Positions 1-13,964 of a DNA stretch of 64,000 nt are shown one piece after another (positions within the stretch are counted from its first letter, which is position 1; the number at the start of each line of letters is the position of its first letter). The position numbers were made by a program, and so were the translations under genes. This DNA comes from Knoxdaviesia capensis (taxonomy: Eukaryota > Ascomycota > Sordariomycetes > Microascales > Gondwanamycetaceae): assembly GCA_001510575.1 (NCBI GenBank), contig LNGK01000003.1, forward strand, positions 2,991,732-3,055,731, in the 5' to 3' direction. Below the pieces are notes generated by a model. It saw only the letters and a program-made list of their open reading frames with translations, ran no database searches and was not told the origin of the DNA.

Positions 1-3000
1 CCCCTCCGGAATAACGGGAAGGCCAGGCGGGAGATTTCCCTCATTTTTCCCCAGATTTGTGCTAGCTGTTCTGGGAATAGAGGCAAGATGGAATCGGCGA
101 GAGGAGGCTCTCTCCACACACACCAAAAGAAAGAAAAAGACAACACCCCAACGACAGCTCATTCACTTCCTTACCTCCATGTCCCTCCCATGTTCCGGGA
201 CTATATCTCTCTCTGACGACTAGTGGAAAGTGTGCAAGACACGAAGACGCGTAAAGAAATGAGACTCCCACCTCCGAGCCATGGTTCTCCCCGCTCCCGG
301 ACCTTGCATCAGCAAATCTTTTTTTCTTTTTTTTTTTTTTTACCAATCTCTACTTCGCTCTCATGCTTGGTCTCGGTTCTTCTCTCCGCAATTCTTTTTT
401 TTTGGGGGGGTTCGACCGTTTACCCCGGACTGTTGCATGGGCGGTGGATCCCGGCGTGAGCATGATGGGCCGGCCATTGGCCCACCCGATAGTTACGAAA
501 AGAAGAAAAAAACAAAAAGTGACGTCGATCGTGGAGAACCTCAGGGGGTTTTTTTTCTTTGTTGCTGTTTTTTTTTGGGTCTCTTTGGCCGGAAAACATG
601 TGTTCGCCGAGGTTATCAAGCATTGAAGACAAGCCACAGCCAGGAAGCCGGCAATACCCTCGCAATTTGAGTGTCTCCCACACATTCTTTGTTCAGCTGC
701 GGAGTGTCTGCATATGGATTTAGATTGCCGCCTTCTCACTCCTCGGCCGTCCGCCGTCCGACCACACATCCCGCGCACAGAGGGTTCCTGCATGTGGCAT
801 ACCGCCCATTGTATTCAATATATGTCCACGCAGAGGACTCTGGACTCTTGAGATTCTCGCTTCAGCGACCCGTGGAATCTGGGTCCCTCCTCCCCAGTTC
901 ACGCATTTCGTGGTTGTTGCATGTGGCCAGTCGAACCTTCACGCTGTCTCTCCCCTCAAATCTGCCCCCGTATACGTGCATGTCCCAGCAATACCAACCG
1001 TCAACTAAGAACCAGGGGGAAAAATTGCAACAACACGCCGGGAAACGGTGACATCGCGTCGGAAAAAGAAAGAAAAAAAGGTTCCCACGCGTACTAAAGA
1101 AGAAAAAAAAAATAATTCAGGAGAGAGAGAACCAGACCCAGAACCACCAGAATTAGCCGACCGGGTAAAATCACCGGGCGGGCGGTTGCCGTGCAGAAGC
1201 GTCCCGGGACCCGGGTGAAAAATGTCGTTCAAGAATTGGAGAGAGCGGAGCCATGCCAACTTGCCACTACACACGACCTGTTCTTGTTTCTGTCGTCGTT
1301 GGAGAGAGAACATCTCCAGGCCCTCCTGCGTGTGTGGTGGTGGTGGCGAACAACAGAACGCCATCTTCGCGTATCTCAGCATCACCCATCGTCATTTCCT
1401 CCCCCCGCAAAGTCTACTGACCTCTCCAAGACTCCTCACCACCGAATATACCCGGCCGTCTCCCGTTGGTCCTCCCCCCCCTGGCCCCCATGTCTTTTAT
1501 ATCCCCATTCGACAAGAGGCACAGCACAGCACAGCGAACAGCACAGAAAGCATGAAAAGCAATGCAGACCCGCGGATCCAGGCCCTGGGGCCCGACACGT
1601 TGTCTCCTCTTCCAAAAGGCAGTAGAACCTGGCTGTTGTCCCGGGTATTCTCCCCCTTGCCGACACCTCCATTCGCCAGTGCCAGTGGTCGGTGAACTTA
1701 CGTGTTAGTGTTCCTGGCGCAGCACACCACGCATGACGCCGAATCGGGTAATATCCCTTCCCCCCAAGGTCCTCCCCGTTCGTGATATACAGTACATCCA
1801 CCCTCTCTCTCCAAGCAAGGCAAAGCACCCGACAAACTTACCCGGCTTAGTATGATATGATGCATCACACTCCACCCCAAATGAGCAGAACTTAACAAGA
1901 ACCATGCGAAAGTCTCCACGCGGACGAACAAGCTTAACAGTATTGATTGAATCCACACGCCCAGACCAACAAAGAGTCTGGCTGGCTGTCTATCGGCCCC
2001 GTCCTCCATAATACACTAACTCACTCGTCCGGTTGGAACAACGTAAGAGAAAAGCACGTACAGTCTAGGTCTTGCAGCAAGAGTATATCAGAACACAATA
2101 GCAAACTCCCTCCAGAACTCCGGAGACATCACAAACCCGAAGACTGAAAAGACAAAAAAGCACGGTGACCGTAGTCCTGTTCAAACGGAGGAAGCTGTAG
2201 AACACACATGAAGAACAACACAGGAGCAGAAAAGCACATATTACCACTCTCATCACCAGCCTCAACTGGCTTGCTCAAGCATAAAGCAATCAAAGGAAAG
2301 GCAAAAAAGAACACCAGATTGGGAATTTTAAAAGCAGAAAAAAAGAGACCACCCATCCATCCCAACCCTCCAGAGCCATATTATAAAAAAAGACCGCCAG
2401 GGCAGGACAAATCAGGGCGCCTTCTTCTTTTTCATTTCATTCTTGGTCTCCGACGCTATGCAGATAGTAGAAAAACACACAGAAAGCAGCACGAAATAAA
2501 AACAGAGGAGATTCTTAGAACAGTCTGTGAAAATATGCCAGATATCCCCGGACACATCACAAAAAGACAGATAACAGACAGAAGAAGAGAAAGATGCAGG
2601 TAGGAGATGTTGAGTATCAAAAACAGCAACTAATTAAACAATTAATAGTAAGAATAGGGAGGGCAGAAGAGATGATATCAATCTTTATGAAGCGAAAAGC
2701 AAATGCAAGAACAACAGACACAACAGGGTTTTTCTTAAAACAGTCAAAACACGGCGCAGAAGATGAACAGACAGAAACTGGTACAGGAAGCAAGACGAAT
2801 CAAACAGCTTGGGAAAATGAAATAGGGGTATTGTTCTAAATTTGGAAAGAAAAGAAGAAAAAAACGCACGTCGACACACAGTCGCCCCTTTTTGGATCAA
2901 TTAGGAAACAGAAAACATGGTGATCAAGAATGAAGGGGAAGAGCGAGAAAGGGATTCATGGTGGTCAAGACTGGTGACAATCGCCGTGATCAAGTGGTGA

Positions 3001-3416
3001 TGTTCTTCCAGACGAGACGCTTTTTTTGTTGGCGTTTTACATGATGAGAATTAATTTTTTGTGGGAATAGATTCCGAGTTTCCATGGGTTTTGAAGCTTT
3101 TTTTGGTGCCGGAGTATCCGTGCTTTTCGTGGTGTAAGTCGAGTTCGCTGTGCATATGTCGTATCAAACGAACCAGATTCGAAAGTGTTGGTATGAGTTT
3201 CAATCTTGGACAAAGGAAAAAATAAAATGCTCTCAGTTCAATCCGAACATCAAGTCTGGGGTTAAATTCGTTTCATCAGAAACATCGCGGGGCGTCGTTA
3301 AATAAAAAAGGAAAGAAAATTAAGAAATTCGGCGAGGAAATCGTGGAAGCCGGAGTTAATCGGGGGACAGTGAGCACACATGAGGCAACGACCGGCCGTT
3401 ACTGTAAATGGTCCGT
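1..3416. other. Intergenic, no gene seen
   Basis: No open frame here has the composition, motifs or splice signals of a gene. The stretch holds poly-T/poly-A runs (for example 319-340 and 1093-1110) and, from about 2150 to 2900, A-rich sequence on the plus strand. It forms the 3' flank of the minus-strand coiled-coil gene that ends at 3417. One TACAG-type palindrome (1788-1795) lies inside it. A gene ending left of position 1 cannot be excluded. Confidence 0.6.
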
Positions 3417-6400
3417 TCAGTCGTCCTCAAAGAAGTCGTGGTCATCAAAGTCCCCCGCCCGCGCATCCGAATCGTACCCGCTCGTCCGCATCATCGGCGG
3501 CGTGACCGGCTCGCCCACCCGGCCCGCTCCGGCCGTGGCCCGCTGCCGCGGCGGCGTGCCCATCATCGCCGGCATCTTCTCCGCCCGCCGCCCCGAAACC
3601 GAGCCAACGCGTCCACGCTCACTGGCCACGCTCTGGCCGGTGAAGCGCCGACCCGTCGACGTAAACGCCGTGGGCTGCGGCGGCGGCGGCACGCCAAAGT
3701 CGGCCGGCGGGCGCATGCCCGACGTGGGAGGAGTCAGAAGTCCGCCCAGCAGGCCAGAGTTGCTGCTGCCGACCGCCGGGCTACTCTTGGCCGCCGGGGT
3801 GGCCATGCGGCCGCTGCGGCTCGACATAGATCCCGACGGCGAGCTCAGGTTCGGAAAGTTCGCCTGCGATCGTTGTTGGCGGTGTTGCTGCTTCTCCGAA
3901 GCCGGCTGCTGCTGGCCCTGCTGCGACTTCCGCCAGTTGCCCCACGCCGCCGCGAGCGGTCCGACCGCCTGCGCGACCTGAGCCACACGGGGCGACGCCG
4001 ATGCCGCCTGCGCCTGGGTGAGGAACGACTGCGCGAGACGCGGCAGCTTGATCGCCGAGCCGCCGTTGACCGCCCGCTCACGCTCCTGCTCCTCCATCTG
4101 CAGGTTGGCCTTGAGACGGATGGCCGCGTCCTTGACGCGCACGCGGTCAACCTCCTCGACCGACAGCGCCGCAATGATCTCCTGCAGGTCGCCGTGGCGA
4201 ACCTCCAGCAGCTCACGCAGCCACGTAATCTCGTCGTCGCGCTTGATGATCTTGGTGTCGGCCTCGGGGTCGACGTGCGAGAGATCCTCCTCGAGCTGCT
4301 CAATGCGCTGCTCGCGCTCCTGCAGTTGCTCCTGCAGAACCAGAATCGATTCGCGGAGCGCCTGGGGAGAGATCTTGGCCGGCAGTCCATCGGACACGGT
4401 ACGCTCAGCCACCTTGGACTCGGCCGCCACAGCACGCACGGCGCTGGACTCGGTGGCCGTAGCTCCGTCTGCAACCACCACACCCGAGCCAGTAGCCGCA
4501 GAGACCACCGACTTCTTGGCAGCCTGGGCGGCCGCCGCAGCTGCCGCTTGAGCAATCTGCAGCTTCTCCTCGAGAAGAATCACGCGGTCCTGGAGGTGCT
4601 CGATCTTGGACGTCGACAGGCTCAACCGCTCAAGCAGCCGCTGCTCGCGCGCCTGGGCATCGTCGACCGCGTTGGACAGCTCGCGCTGGTACTTGGTGTG
4701 CAGATCCTCAACCTCGTTCTGGTGCTTGGTGACCACCTCGGCGAGCTCGGCCTCCTTGCTGGAGTGCGTCGCCTCCAGCATCATCTCGCCGTGCGCCTTG
4801 GTCGAGTCGACCTCGATCTTGGCCTGGTCAAGATCCGCCCGCAGCTTGGCAATCTGCTCCTCAAGCTCGTCGCGCACCATGTTGACCTGCATGTTGGCCG
4901 CCTCGATCTCTGCCTGCATGGCCACGCGCGTGCGGTTGACCTCGCTGGCACCCGACTCGCGCGCCTCCTCAAACTCGCGCTGGAACCGCATCGCCGTTTG
5001 CTGCAGCTTGTGGTTCTCCGTGCGCATCTCGCTGAGAAGGGCATCCAGGCGCTTAGCCTCGCTGACCGCCCGCATGCCTTGGCGCTCGCCGCTCTCCAGG
5101 CGCTCAATCTCGGTCTCGAGGCGCTCACGAGTAAACGCCTCGGCCTGCAGCTTGGCTTCGAGAACCTCTTGCCGCGCCAGCAATGCCTGCTCGCGCTTGG
5201 TGCGGCGTGCCGCGTCTTCGGTGATATCGCGAGACGCCCGCGCAAGGTCGTCCTGCACAGTGAGGAACTTGGTGCGCCACGACTCGCGGATGCGCTCGTG
5301 CTCCTCGAGCTGGGTGCCCAGAGTGTCGAGAAGCTTCTGCATCTGGCGGTTCTGGTCGACCAGGCGGCTGACCTCGCCCGACTGGCGCGCCATCGACTCC
5401 TTCATAATCTCCGCGTCGTTGCGCCAACGCTGCGCCTCCTGGCGGGCAGCGCGAACATCCGCATCGGCCATGTTCAGCTTGTTGGTCATGTCAGACTGGA
5501 CGTGCGCGGCGTTGTTCTGGGCCGCCTCGAGCAGCGTGATGCGCATGGCTGTCTTGGTGTTGGTCTGCTCAAGACCCTTGACACGGCGATCACGCTCCTC
5601 GATGCCCTCGCGGAGACGCTTCTCCTCCTCAATGGCAACACCAAGCAAACGCTGAGATTCGGCAAGACGCTCCTCAACCGCCCGGCGAGCGTTGGCTTCC
5701 TCGTCAAAGCGCTCTTCCTGCATGCGGAGTTTGTCGTCCAGGTCGCCAATGCGCTGGTCGAACGCGCTGCGGTTGATAATCTCAACCTCAATCCGCGTCT
5801 CAGCCGCCTGCAGGTTGCGGTTGAGCTCGGCAGCCTTGTCCTCGGCGGCCCGGCGAGCAGCAACCTCACGGTCAACTTGTTGCTCCTGGAGCTCCAGGCG
5901 CTGCTGCAAAGCAAAGACCTTGGCCTGGAAATCGGCAACCTGGCTCTCGCTATCAGCATGGGAGGTAATGGGCACCTGAAGTGGGGTTGCCGGCTTGGCA
6001 GCCACGGCGAGCATTTGTTGCTTGAGCTGTTCGAGAGCCTCGAGAACGGCCGAGTTATCAGCCACAACAACAGGAGCAGGTGCGGGGACCGGCTCAACCA
6101 CAGCCACAGGGGCCGCGGTCTCAATACTACGCTGCTGGGCAGCAAACGCCTCGGCAACAGCGCTGCGGATAAGCTCCATGCGCTTGTCGCGACGGGGGCT
6201 CATCGACCGGCGAAGCACCGGCTCATCATCCTCATCGTCAGCATCGCTGTCGCCACCCTCGGCAGATTCGCTGCGGCGGCGAGGCGGCAGCAGCAGGGTC
6301 TGGCCGCGGAGCACCGACGGCTTGGCTTCGATAGTATCCTGGATAGTGTACAGGGCCTTCTCGAGCGGCTCCAGACGAGCAGCCAGCACCGAGTCAACCA

Positions 6401-9400
6401 GATCGTTAACCCGGTTATCGAAGAACTGGCTGCGCTGGACAAACTTGTCTTCCTCCTGCTCGGCAAACGTTCCATCCCAGTCGCTTCCGGGCACATCGTC
6501 ACCGTGGTTGAGGCGGTTAACAGGGGCCTCGTAGGCCGAAGCGGCGCGCGGGATAGCAATGTCCACAAACGGATCCTCAAGCTGCGTTGGCATGGCCGGC
6601 TGCGAGACCGATCCAGTCTCGCCAGGAATCGGGATGAACTGTCTCGGTGGGCTCAGGCTGCGGGTCACCTCGCGAGTCAGCTCGACAGGGGGCACAAGAG
6701 ACTCGTCGTGCTCATCATCCACCGGCGTGTCAACGACAGGCGACTCGACACCGGTAACGGCCGCGACGGAAATCGTGCGCGACGGGCTGGGCTGGTGCCA
6801 TTGCGGGGGCTCAGCAGCTTTGTTGACGCCCATCGACGGATCCTCGTTCATATGGCGCATAATGTCGTCAATCTCCTCAAACGTAGGCGATGCCTGCCTG
6901 GAGATGGACACTTCAACAGGGAAGCTGGGCGAAGCCAGCGACCGCTCCAGCGAGTCACTAGCAGCACGGGAAACCTGGGGAGTAGATGCAGGCGGGACAG
7001 ACAATTTGGTCGGCTCGCGCGGCGGCGAGGCAAATCTCGAGGCGGCGAGGCCACGACCCTTGGGCTTCGGCAGCACGGCCGGGCCAGAGGGGGTGATGCT
7101 CGCAGGCTCCGACACAACCGGCGCAGCTTCCACGGGTTTCGGCGCCGGCTCCTCGGTGACCGGAGTGGGCGGGGAAGGCGACCGGGTAGGCGTGACTTCC
7201 TCGCCGTCGAGAACGGGCGAGAAGCTGAAGTCTTCCTGCACCTGCTCGGCGGTGAAGTGGACAATAGACGGGGTCTCGTCCAAAGTTTCGCTTTCCAGAG
7301 GAAGAATCTCTTCGGGCTGCAGCTCCGGCTCCAGCTCCGGTTCGGGTTCCGGCTCAACAATAGCTTCGTACATGGACGCACCCGGCACAAACGCCCGAGC
7401 ATTGACCGAGAGCGACTTCTTGTGGCGCTTGGCACCAGCAGAAGGAATCGGAGGGGTAGGCAGAGGAGCCCACGTGTCGCCAAAAGGTCTGGCGTCGTTG
7501 AAGTTCTGCATCTCAGTCTTGTTCTCAAACTCAAACGGAGTCCATGTGCGGTGGGCCGACGACTGTTCCGAGGGCGACGTAGTCTTGGTGTCGGCACTCT
7601 CGGACGCCATAGTCGAGCTCATTGATGTGTCGGCCGGTAGGCTATGTTCCTGGCTGGTCAGATGATAAGCATCAGCCTCGGGAGTCTTCTCCATATCTTC
7701 CTCGTCAGCCTTGGCTTCGGAGATCGGCTGAGGCGACTCGGCGAACAACGGCACCGACTCGTCTTCGGTGCTGAATCCACGAACTCGCTTGACTCTCGAA
7801 TCGTCCTCAATACGACCACGGTCCCCATCGTCGTTCGACGCGTCCATGCTGTGCTGGTCGTCGCGATGGCGGTCCTTCTTGATGGGAGCCACAATGGGAA
7901 TGGCCTTGGATTTCTTGACCGGCTTGACAATGTCGGGAATTTCAACATTGCCGAACAGCGAGCTGCTGAGCGGGCCGACGCTGCCACTGCCAGAAACAGG
8001 AGTGAAAGATGTCTCGGACGCCGGCTGGAAGGGTGTGAACGACGGGGCATCCGGGCGGAACTTCGGTCCGGAAGAGGAGAAGCTGAAGTCGCTGTGGCCG
8101 GGCGAGAAGGACGGGGTGGCCGCGCTGAACTTCGAAACTGCCGACGAGGCAGCGAACGAAGGCATGGAAGCCAGCTGAGGCTGGATGGTCGGGACAAACG
8201 CATTCGCCTGGAACACCATAGGCTCGAATACCGACGCAGCAGGTGCATTGAAGGAAAACTGGCTGGCGGTAGCAGAGCCAAGAGCAGGCTTGAACGAGCT
8301 GTCGGGGTTGAACTTGAACTCCGGAGCTTCGACATTGAGCTTCGACAGGGAAGCCTTGCTGCCGTGGCGAGACCGACGCGATCCAGCAGCGCTGGCAGCG
8401 GACGACGCCTCTGCCCACGGGTTGCTCGAGGTCGAGTATGACCGCTGGTGCTGGCTGATGGTATTCGCAAAGTCGAATCCGGGCGTTCCCATATTGCTGA
8501 TAGGAGTAGACCCGTCCTCGTAGGTTTCGCTGATGCGGTTCAGCTCCGAATCCGGCATGCCAAGAACCTTGCTGCGCAAGTTGTTCTCTTCGCCAGGGTC
8601 CTTGGCCTTGTCGTGGCCAGTGAGGAAGCCCTGCGACAGCGAGTGGCCGCGACTGTGGGGGCGAGGGTGGTGAAGAACGGGGCCAGGGCCAGTATTGCTA
8701 GGATACTGGGGCCCGAGATCGAACTGCACGGATTGGTGACGCGAGTGGGAGCCAGTTTCGCTGTGGGGATCGTAATCCTCATGTTCAAACTCGTTGCGCA
8801 TCTGCTCCTCCAGGTGGTACTCAGCATCATCAATCTCGGCCTGGAGACCAGCAGAGTTGGGAAGCATGTTGTCGTCAACAGGCTGAGCGTCTCCAAGAGG
8901 AATATCCTGCTGGTTACCCTGCTGGTGGTCCTCCTGTTCCATCATCTCCTCATCATCCTCCTGCACCTCCTGCAGGGTAGGGGTTCCACGGGCGTTCATC
9001 TGGGCAAACTGCGCCATGGAAAGCTGGTGGTGGCCCATCATGGGGAACTGCAGAGACTGGTGGCGTTGATGCAAGCCAAAGGCCGGGCTACTAGCCTGCT
9101 GGAACTGGAATGGGTCGGCAGTAAAGGGCGACGACGGGGACATCATTCCGTTGTAGCTCATCATCGGCGACTCGGTGCGCCCCAAGTTGTGCATCAAGAT
9201 ACCAGGGTGATTTGCCCACTGAGGAGAAGGCTGCGAGGCCATCTGAAACGGCGAGTTGGTCGCCGGAATGGAAATAGACTGGCGGGGGTTGTACTTCCCG
9301 GAAAACGAGACGGGAGTGGGGATGGTTGATAATCCGGGGCTCTGGCCCATTGAGTTCGACCGGGCAAACGGCGGAGGAAATGAGAATCCAGCAGCCGTGC

Positions 9401-11385
9401 TAGCCAGAGACGGCGTGGGGATCGGAGGAGGAAATTGGAGGCCAGATTGGGTGACTGAGCCCTGTCGGCTCAAGTGTGAAATGGCAGGGGAAATTGAAGG
9501 CTCCGGAGGCTCATCGCTAAAGGAGACTCCAAGGGCCCGTAGCTTGGCCTCGTTGAGTTCATTCACATAATCTTTCCAAGCTAAATACGAGGAGACACAA
9601 GATTGGTGTGGTTAGCAGCGCGTATACACCGGAAGTGGATAAATGCAGACAGAGCAAAGTGTAAACAGAATAAAACACCACTAGGAATGTTGCCTGTTGC
9701 AGCAGAGTTGAGCAAATAATTATCGGGGAGAACATAAAAGAAGAATACAGGGGGATGTAAGGAGAATCATAGTAATAAATGAGATATAGACTATATATGC
9801 TCTTCAGGCTTCTGAGAAATAGTATGGAAGAAGTATGGTTCAAGTAAAACAAAGACAAAAACTTGTGTTGCAGGCTAATATATGGGAATTTCCAAAACAG
9901 AAAACACAGGGAGGTCAACTTACCATTGAGGTCAGGAAGGGTGATCTTGACCTTCTTGGATGCTCGCTCATTGGAAAGATCCTCGGGCAGAGGCCAGTCC
10001 AGTCGGCTCTGGGAGTTATCCGCTCCCTGGCCAAACGAGACCGACTCCAGGTCAAAGCCGTCGACGCTGTAGCCCAGCTCTTCCCAATCAGAGAACATAC
10101 GCTGGGTCTCGGCCTTGTTGAGCGGCTTGGGGGCATTCCCGGGCGTTCCACGCTGGTCGTCGCGGGGGATCAGCACAAGAATGTTCTTGCCCTTCCAGGG
10201 AACCTTCTTCTTGATGCGCGGGGTAGCGGCCGGCTCCTTGAACGAGATGGTCCGCGCCGGAGTGCCCTTTCCGGGGGTCTTGGGCAGCGGACGGTCAAGG
10301 TCGCCATTGGTGGTAGCGGCGGTGGCCTTGATGGGCGTAGCGAGAACAGCCGCGTCGGTGTTCGGCTCGTCGCCCAACGTGGGGTCGGCCATGCCGGTTT
10401 CAGACTCTTCCACCGGCATAGGGGGAAGTTCCTTGGAAAGGTGATTCAGTTCAACACTGAGGTCAGGCATATTGGGAGAAGTAGTCGAGGGAGGTCGGGA
10501 GTGGAGCTTGCTGGCTTTCAGGGTCTCCAGACTCGAGCGCTTACGCGGGTGTCGAGGACGGCCGCGTTCGCTATGGCTTGCGGGATTAGCGCGAGGGGTT
10601 TGAAGGTCCCACTCGTCAGGCCACACAACTTCTTCGGTCGATACGGGGCTTTGCACCAAGGCGGCAGGATTGGTGGGCGGTTCGACGCGTTCACCGTTGT
10701 CAGCTTCACCTTCACTGTCGCCAAACCACAGGTCGCTCTCGGTGTTGAGGTCACCGGTGGTGTGTTGACGAATCCAGTCTTCGGTGAGGCCACGCGTAGG
10801 ACGTCGCGCGCGGGTAGCAAGGACCGACGCGCTTACAAACGCGGGTTGGACAAGGTGGTCGGCCTGGGCGCCAGGAGGGGGAGCCCTCAAAAAGCGGGTT
10901 TGGAGGTCGAGATGGTGAACTGGAGAATCCGACGAGGACGACGACAGTACGGATGAAGGGGAATGGGGGTCCGAAGACGGGGAAAGACCAAGATCGGCGC
11001 GACTGGAGCCGTCAGGGTCAAAGTTCAAGCGCCGGCTAACAGCTTCGGGATACGGGGAGCCCCAGCTAGCAGTGACGTACGGGTCGTCAGGGTGGTTATC
11101 GGGAGAGGCAGCAATGGCCGAAAGGGTGGCGGCAGGTCTCGGCGGAGTGCGAAGAAGCCGACGCGCTCTATCCGGAAGCCGCGGCTGCGGGAGGGCCGGC
11201 AGCTCGGGAGACGATTCAATGTCTCCGTCGGCGGTCGAGGTGGTCGATAAGGTCGGAGACACTGGCGGAAGCGGCAGTCGCGAAGACAACGGCGGCGACG
11301 ACAGCGAAGTCGGGAGGCCGTCCTGCGCAGAGGCGCCAGGAGGAGAAGTCGAGGGTGGCGGTTGAGGAGACGTCTTCCCTACAGG
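3417..11385 (-). CDS. Giant coiled-coil protein, conserved-looking N-terminal block, function unknown
   Basis: At least two exons: 11385 (or 11378) to 9924, and 9580 to 3417, joined by an intron at 9581-9923 (donor GTAAGT, acceptor TTTAG). The join gives LPDLN-AWKDYVNEL without breaking frame. From the codon at 11287-11289 the product is about 2,509 residues. Residues 1-350 are Ser/Pro-rich and probably disordered. A better-ordered block at about 360-415 contains WKGKNILVLIPRDDQRG and DWEELGYSVDGFDL, followed by KVKITLPDLNAWKDYVNEL at about 447-465. A long low-complexity middle follows, then a heptad-rich coiled coil from roughly 1630 to 2295 and an acidic end (FDDHDFFEDD). The true start codon was not found: the frame is open to a stop at 11437-11439 without an ATG, and branch/acceptor signals (CTGAC then ACACAG ending at 11386, or GTAG ending at 11379) point to a short upstream exon. 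There is no motor domain, so a 'myosin heavy chain' label would not be justified. A cytoskeletal or scaffold role is inference only. Confidence 0.85.
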
Positions 11386-11790
11386 CTGTGTTTGGAGAAT
11401 CCGGTCAGAGAGAGTCGCGTTAGTATGACGGACAGCCGGTCAAGGCGATTGTGTTTGCTGTCAAAAGAAAGGGGCGGCCATTGGAGCGAAGAAAGATGGA
11501 CACAACGAAGATTGATATGGAGATCGAAAAGGGGCAGGAAGGAGGAAGGAATGGTGATTTTTAACGGGAGAAGGAATCATACACTATGGTCATGGCATGT
11601 ATAAGTGAATGTTCGTGATGGCTTCAACAAAGATAGGGGAAGACGACACAAAAGGTGAAGAGGAGGAAGAGAGAGTCTTCGGAAGGAAGTCGGTTAGATT
11701 CACGGGGAGGTGATAGAAGGCCAAGGTGGTATAGGAGAACCGATTATTATTGCCAGCTGGGGGGGAGGGGATTTATTGGGCTATGGAATG

Positions 11791-11841
11791 CTGCAAAAAG
11801 AAAAGAAAAAAAAAAAAAAAGGGACGATGATTCCCACTCAC
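11791..11841 (-). other. Candidate 51-bp leader intron of the coiled-coil gene
   Basis: On the minus strand a GTGAGT donor at 11841 is followed by a long T-run and an acceptor TTTTTGCAG ending at 11791. No ATG lies in the preceding stretch, so this would be a 5'UTR intron of the coiled-coil gene. Size and pyrimidine tract fit fungal introns. Transcription of this stretch is assumed. Confidence 0.4.
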
Positions 11842-13932
11842 CACTTAAGAGACAAAGTGCAGACGCGAACCAAGGTCGGTCTACAGCCAAGTCTCTTGCA
11901 ATTGTTGGTATTTCCTTCGATATGTCGGAGATCCCCCGTCTTCCACTTCTTGTTGTATTTCCAAGGAGTTCTTCTTTTTTTTCACTTCATTCGCACAGTT
12001 TCTGTGTGGTTGGGGACAGCGTGTCGAGAAACCCTGCGTTCGTCTTCAGCTTCTCTGTTCTCTTCCACACACACAAACGCGCTTCTCTCTCACAGTAAAA
12101 AAAAATATATGCTGCAGGTTTCGCGGTCAGCAAGGAACAAGAAAGAAAGCAAAAAAAATCCAGGGAAAAAACCCCCCGAAAAGAATAAAATTAAAACATA
12201 TAAAAAAGGGGAGAAGTCGGGAGGGGACGGTGATACGACGCGCTGCCTGGGGACGAGATTTTTCGGGGGGATCCTTGAACGAAGAGGAAGGGAAAAAAGA
12301 ACTGGGAGAAAAAGACGAAGAATGGTAACAATCGACTGTACTGTACAGTACTGTAATCGCTGTCGCACTCTGTCATTACTTAAGCACCAGGCCACATGGT
12401 CATGCACTGTCCTGGGCAGGTTCCTTCTCGATTCGGAGCCATGGACTTCAGGGTCACTGAGTACTTCGGAGCACAGTAGGCTTACTGGTTTAAACTGTAC
12501 GGCCAACGCCCAGGGATCGCGACTTTTGCAAAGAAAAGGCCTGTAAGTTTGCAATCAATTTACCCCGATTCTGTCTGGTGTATTTGGTGATGTGTTCCCA
12601 TGTCCAGTAAAACCCTTTCAACGTCCAAGAACGCACACCCACACTCAAGATTGGGAGGCTGGACTCGGGCAGGGATTTTTGGGCCACCACCTGGATTTTA
12701 AGGTGGCTGCCGCAGTTTAGTCGAAGGAAGGAAGGCGGTGTTTTCGGTCTTTCCCTCTTTATGTCTTTGTGCATTGCACCTGCTTAACTTCGACGCGTCT
12801 GGACGGTGGGCATATGCATCTATCCGCCATATGCACATAGCATGCATAGTATACGGCATATTACCTCGCTCTCTGTGCAAATCCCGATACGTGCATATTG
12901 GGCAACCACAGAGTTCGATCCAGGAACAACAAAGGACCCGGAAGGACGCCCAGTCTCCTGTTTTGCCTCGTTAGATGCATGCACCAGTCCACCTCATCTT
13001 TTTGTGTCTTGTCTCTGGGACTGTGCAAACCTCACCCACGGCCTCTGTGCTTGGTGGTTCATTTCCTTTCTGCTTGGATGTGGACCCATCTCCCGTTCAT
13101 GCATTCAGTGCAAACCTGGGCCGCCCACAGCAAGACAACAACGACAGTATGGACTCGTCAGGCATTTCTTCTTAACTCGGCTCGTGGTAGCTTGGACCGG
13201 CCGGAACGCCAGAGCTAAAAACTGCTTCCCCTTGTTTTTTTAGCCCAACGCCTTTTTTGACACCCGGCCGAGAAGTGCTATTTAAGGCCACTTGTCCCCT
13301 ATCCCGAAGCTTCTTTTTGTAAGACAACTCTTTAGGTCGGATTGATAGCTCTGGAATGCGCTTCCCGCTGAGCTGTGGCCGATAAGCTTAAAGCACCCGT
13401 TAAGTGCCGTGAGGAATGGTGACAGAATTACAGAATATTTAGAGGACAGCCAAGAGGATGCACGTCTGGACGTATGGGCCTTGACCGTCAAGAACCGAAG
13501 ACTACTCACAGTCGCTCTTAGCGAACTCGGGAAATCTCCCTTTCCCTTTTCTCTCCTGAAGAGCCCCCGATCGAATCAGTTCCAGAGTGAGACCGGGGCG
13601 CCCTTTTCCCATTCCCCGGCTCTCAGGCCAGGGTTGGGGAGGACCTTCGAGAAATTTGCAACTGAAAGCTTCCATGCCACCGCGCATATTTTCGTACTCG
13701 CCTACACCACCCAATCAATGCATCCCCTTTGAGAATGTGGGGTTCTGGTTTGGCACTTTTTTTTTGGTTTGTATATGGCGATGGCTTCTCGTGAGCGAGC
13801 GACATCAGCTCCGGGTCCGAGGTAGCCTCACCACCGACGGACTGTTCGCATTCTTGTCCTCAAGGGAGCGATTGTGCGAACAAAATGTTTGCGGACCTAA
13901 ATTATGCACGTCCTCCTCGAAAGTAGGGTATG

Positions 13933-13964
<32 letters not shown>

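Noticed and set aside
3408..7625. 1,405-codon open frame on the plus strand opposite the coiled-coil gene
   Set aside because: It is a shadow frame. The coding strand's codon bias suppresses stops on the other strand, the product is Arg/Leu-rich with no domain, and the minus-strand protein is clearly real.
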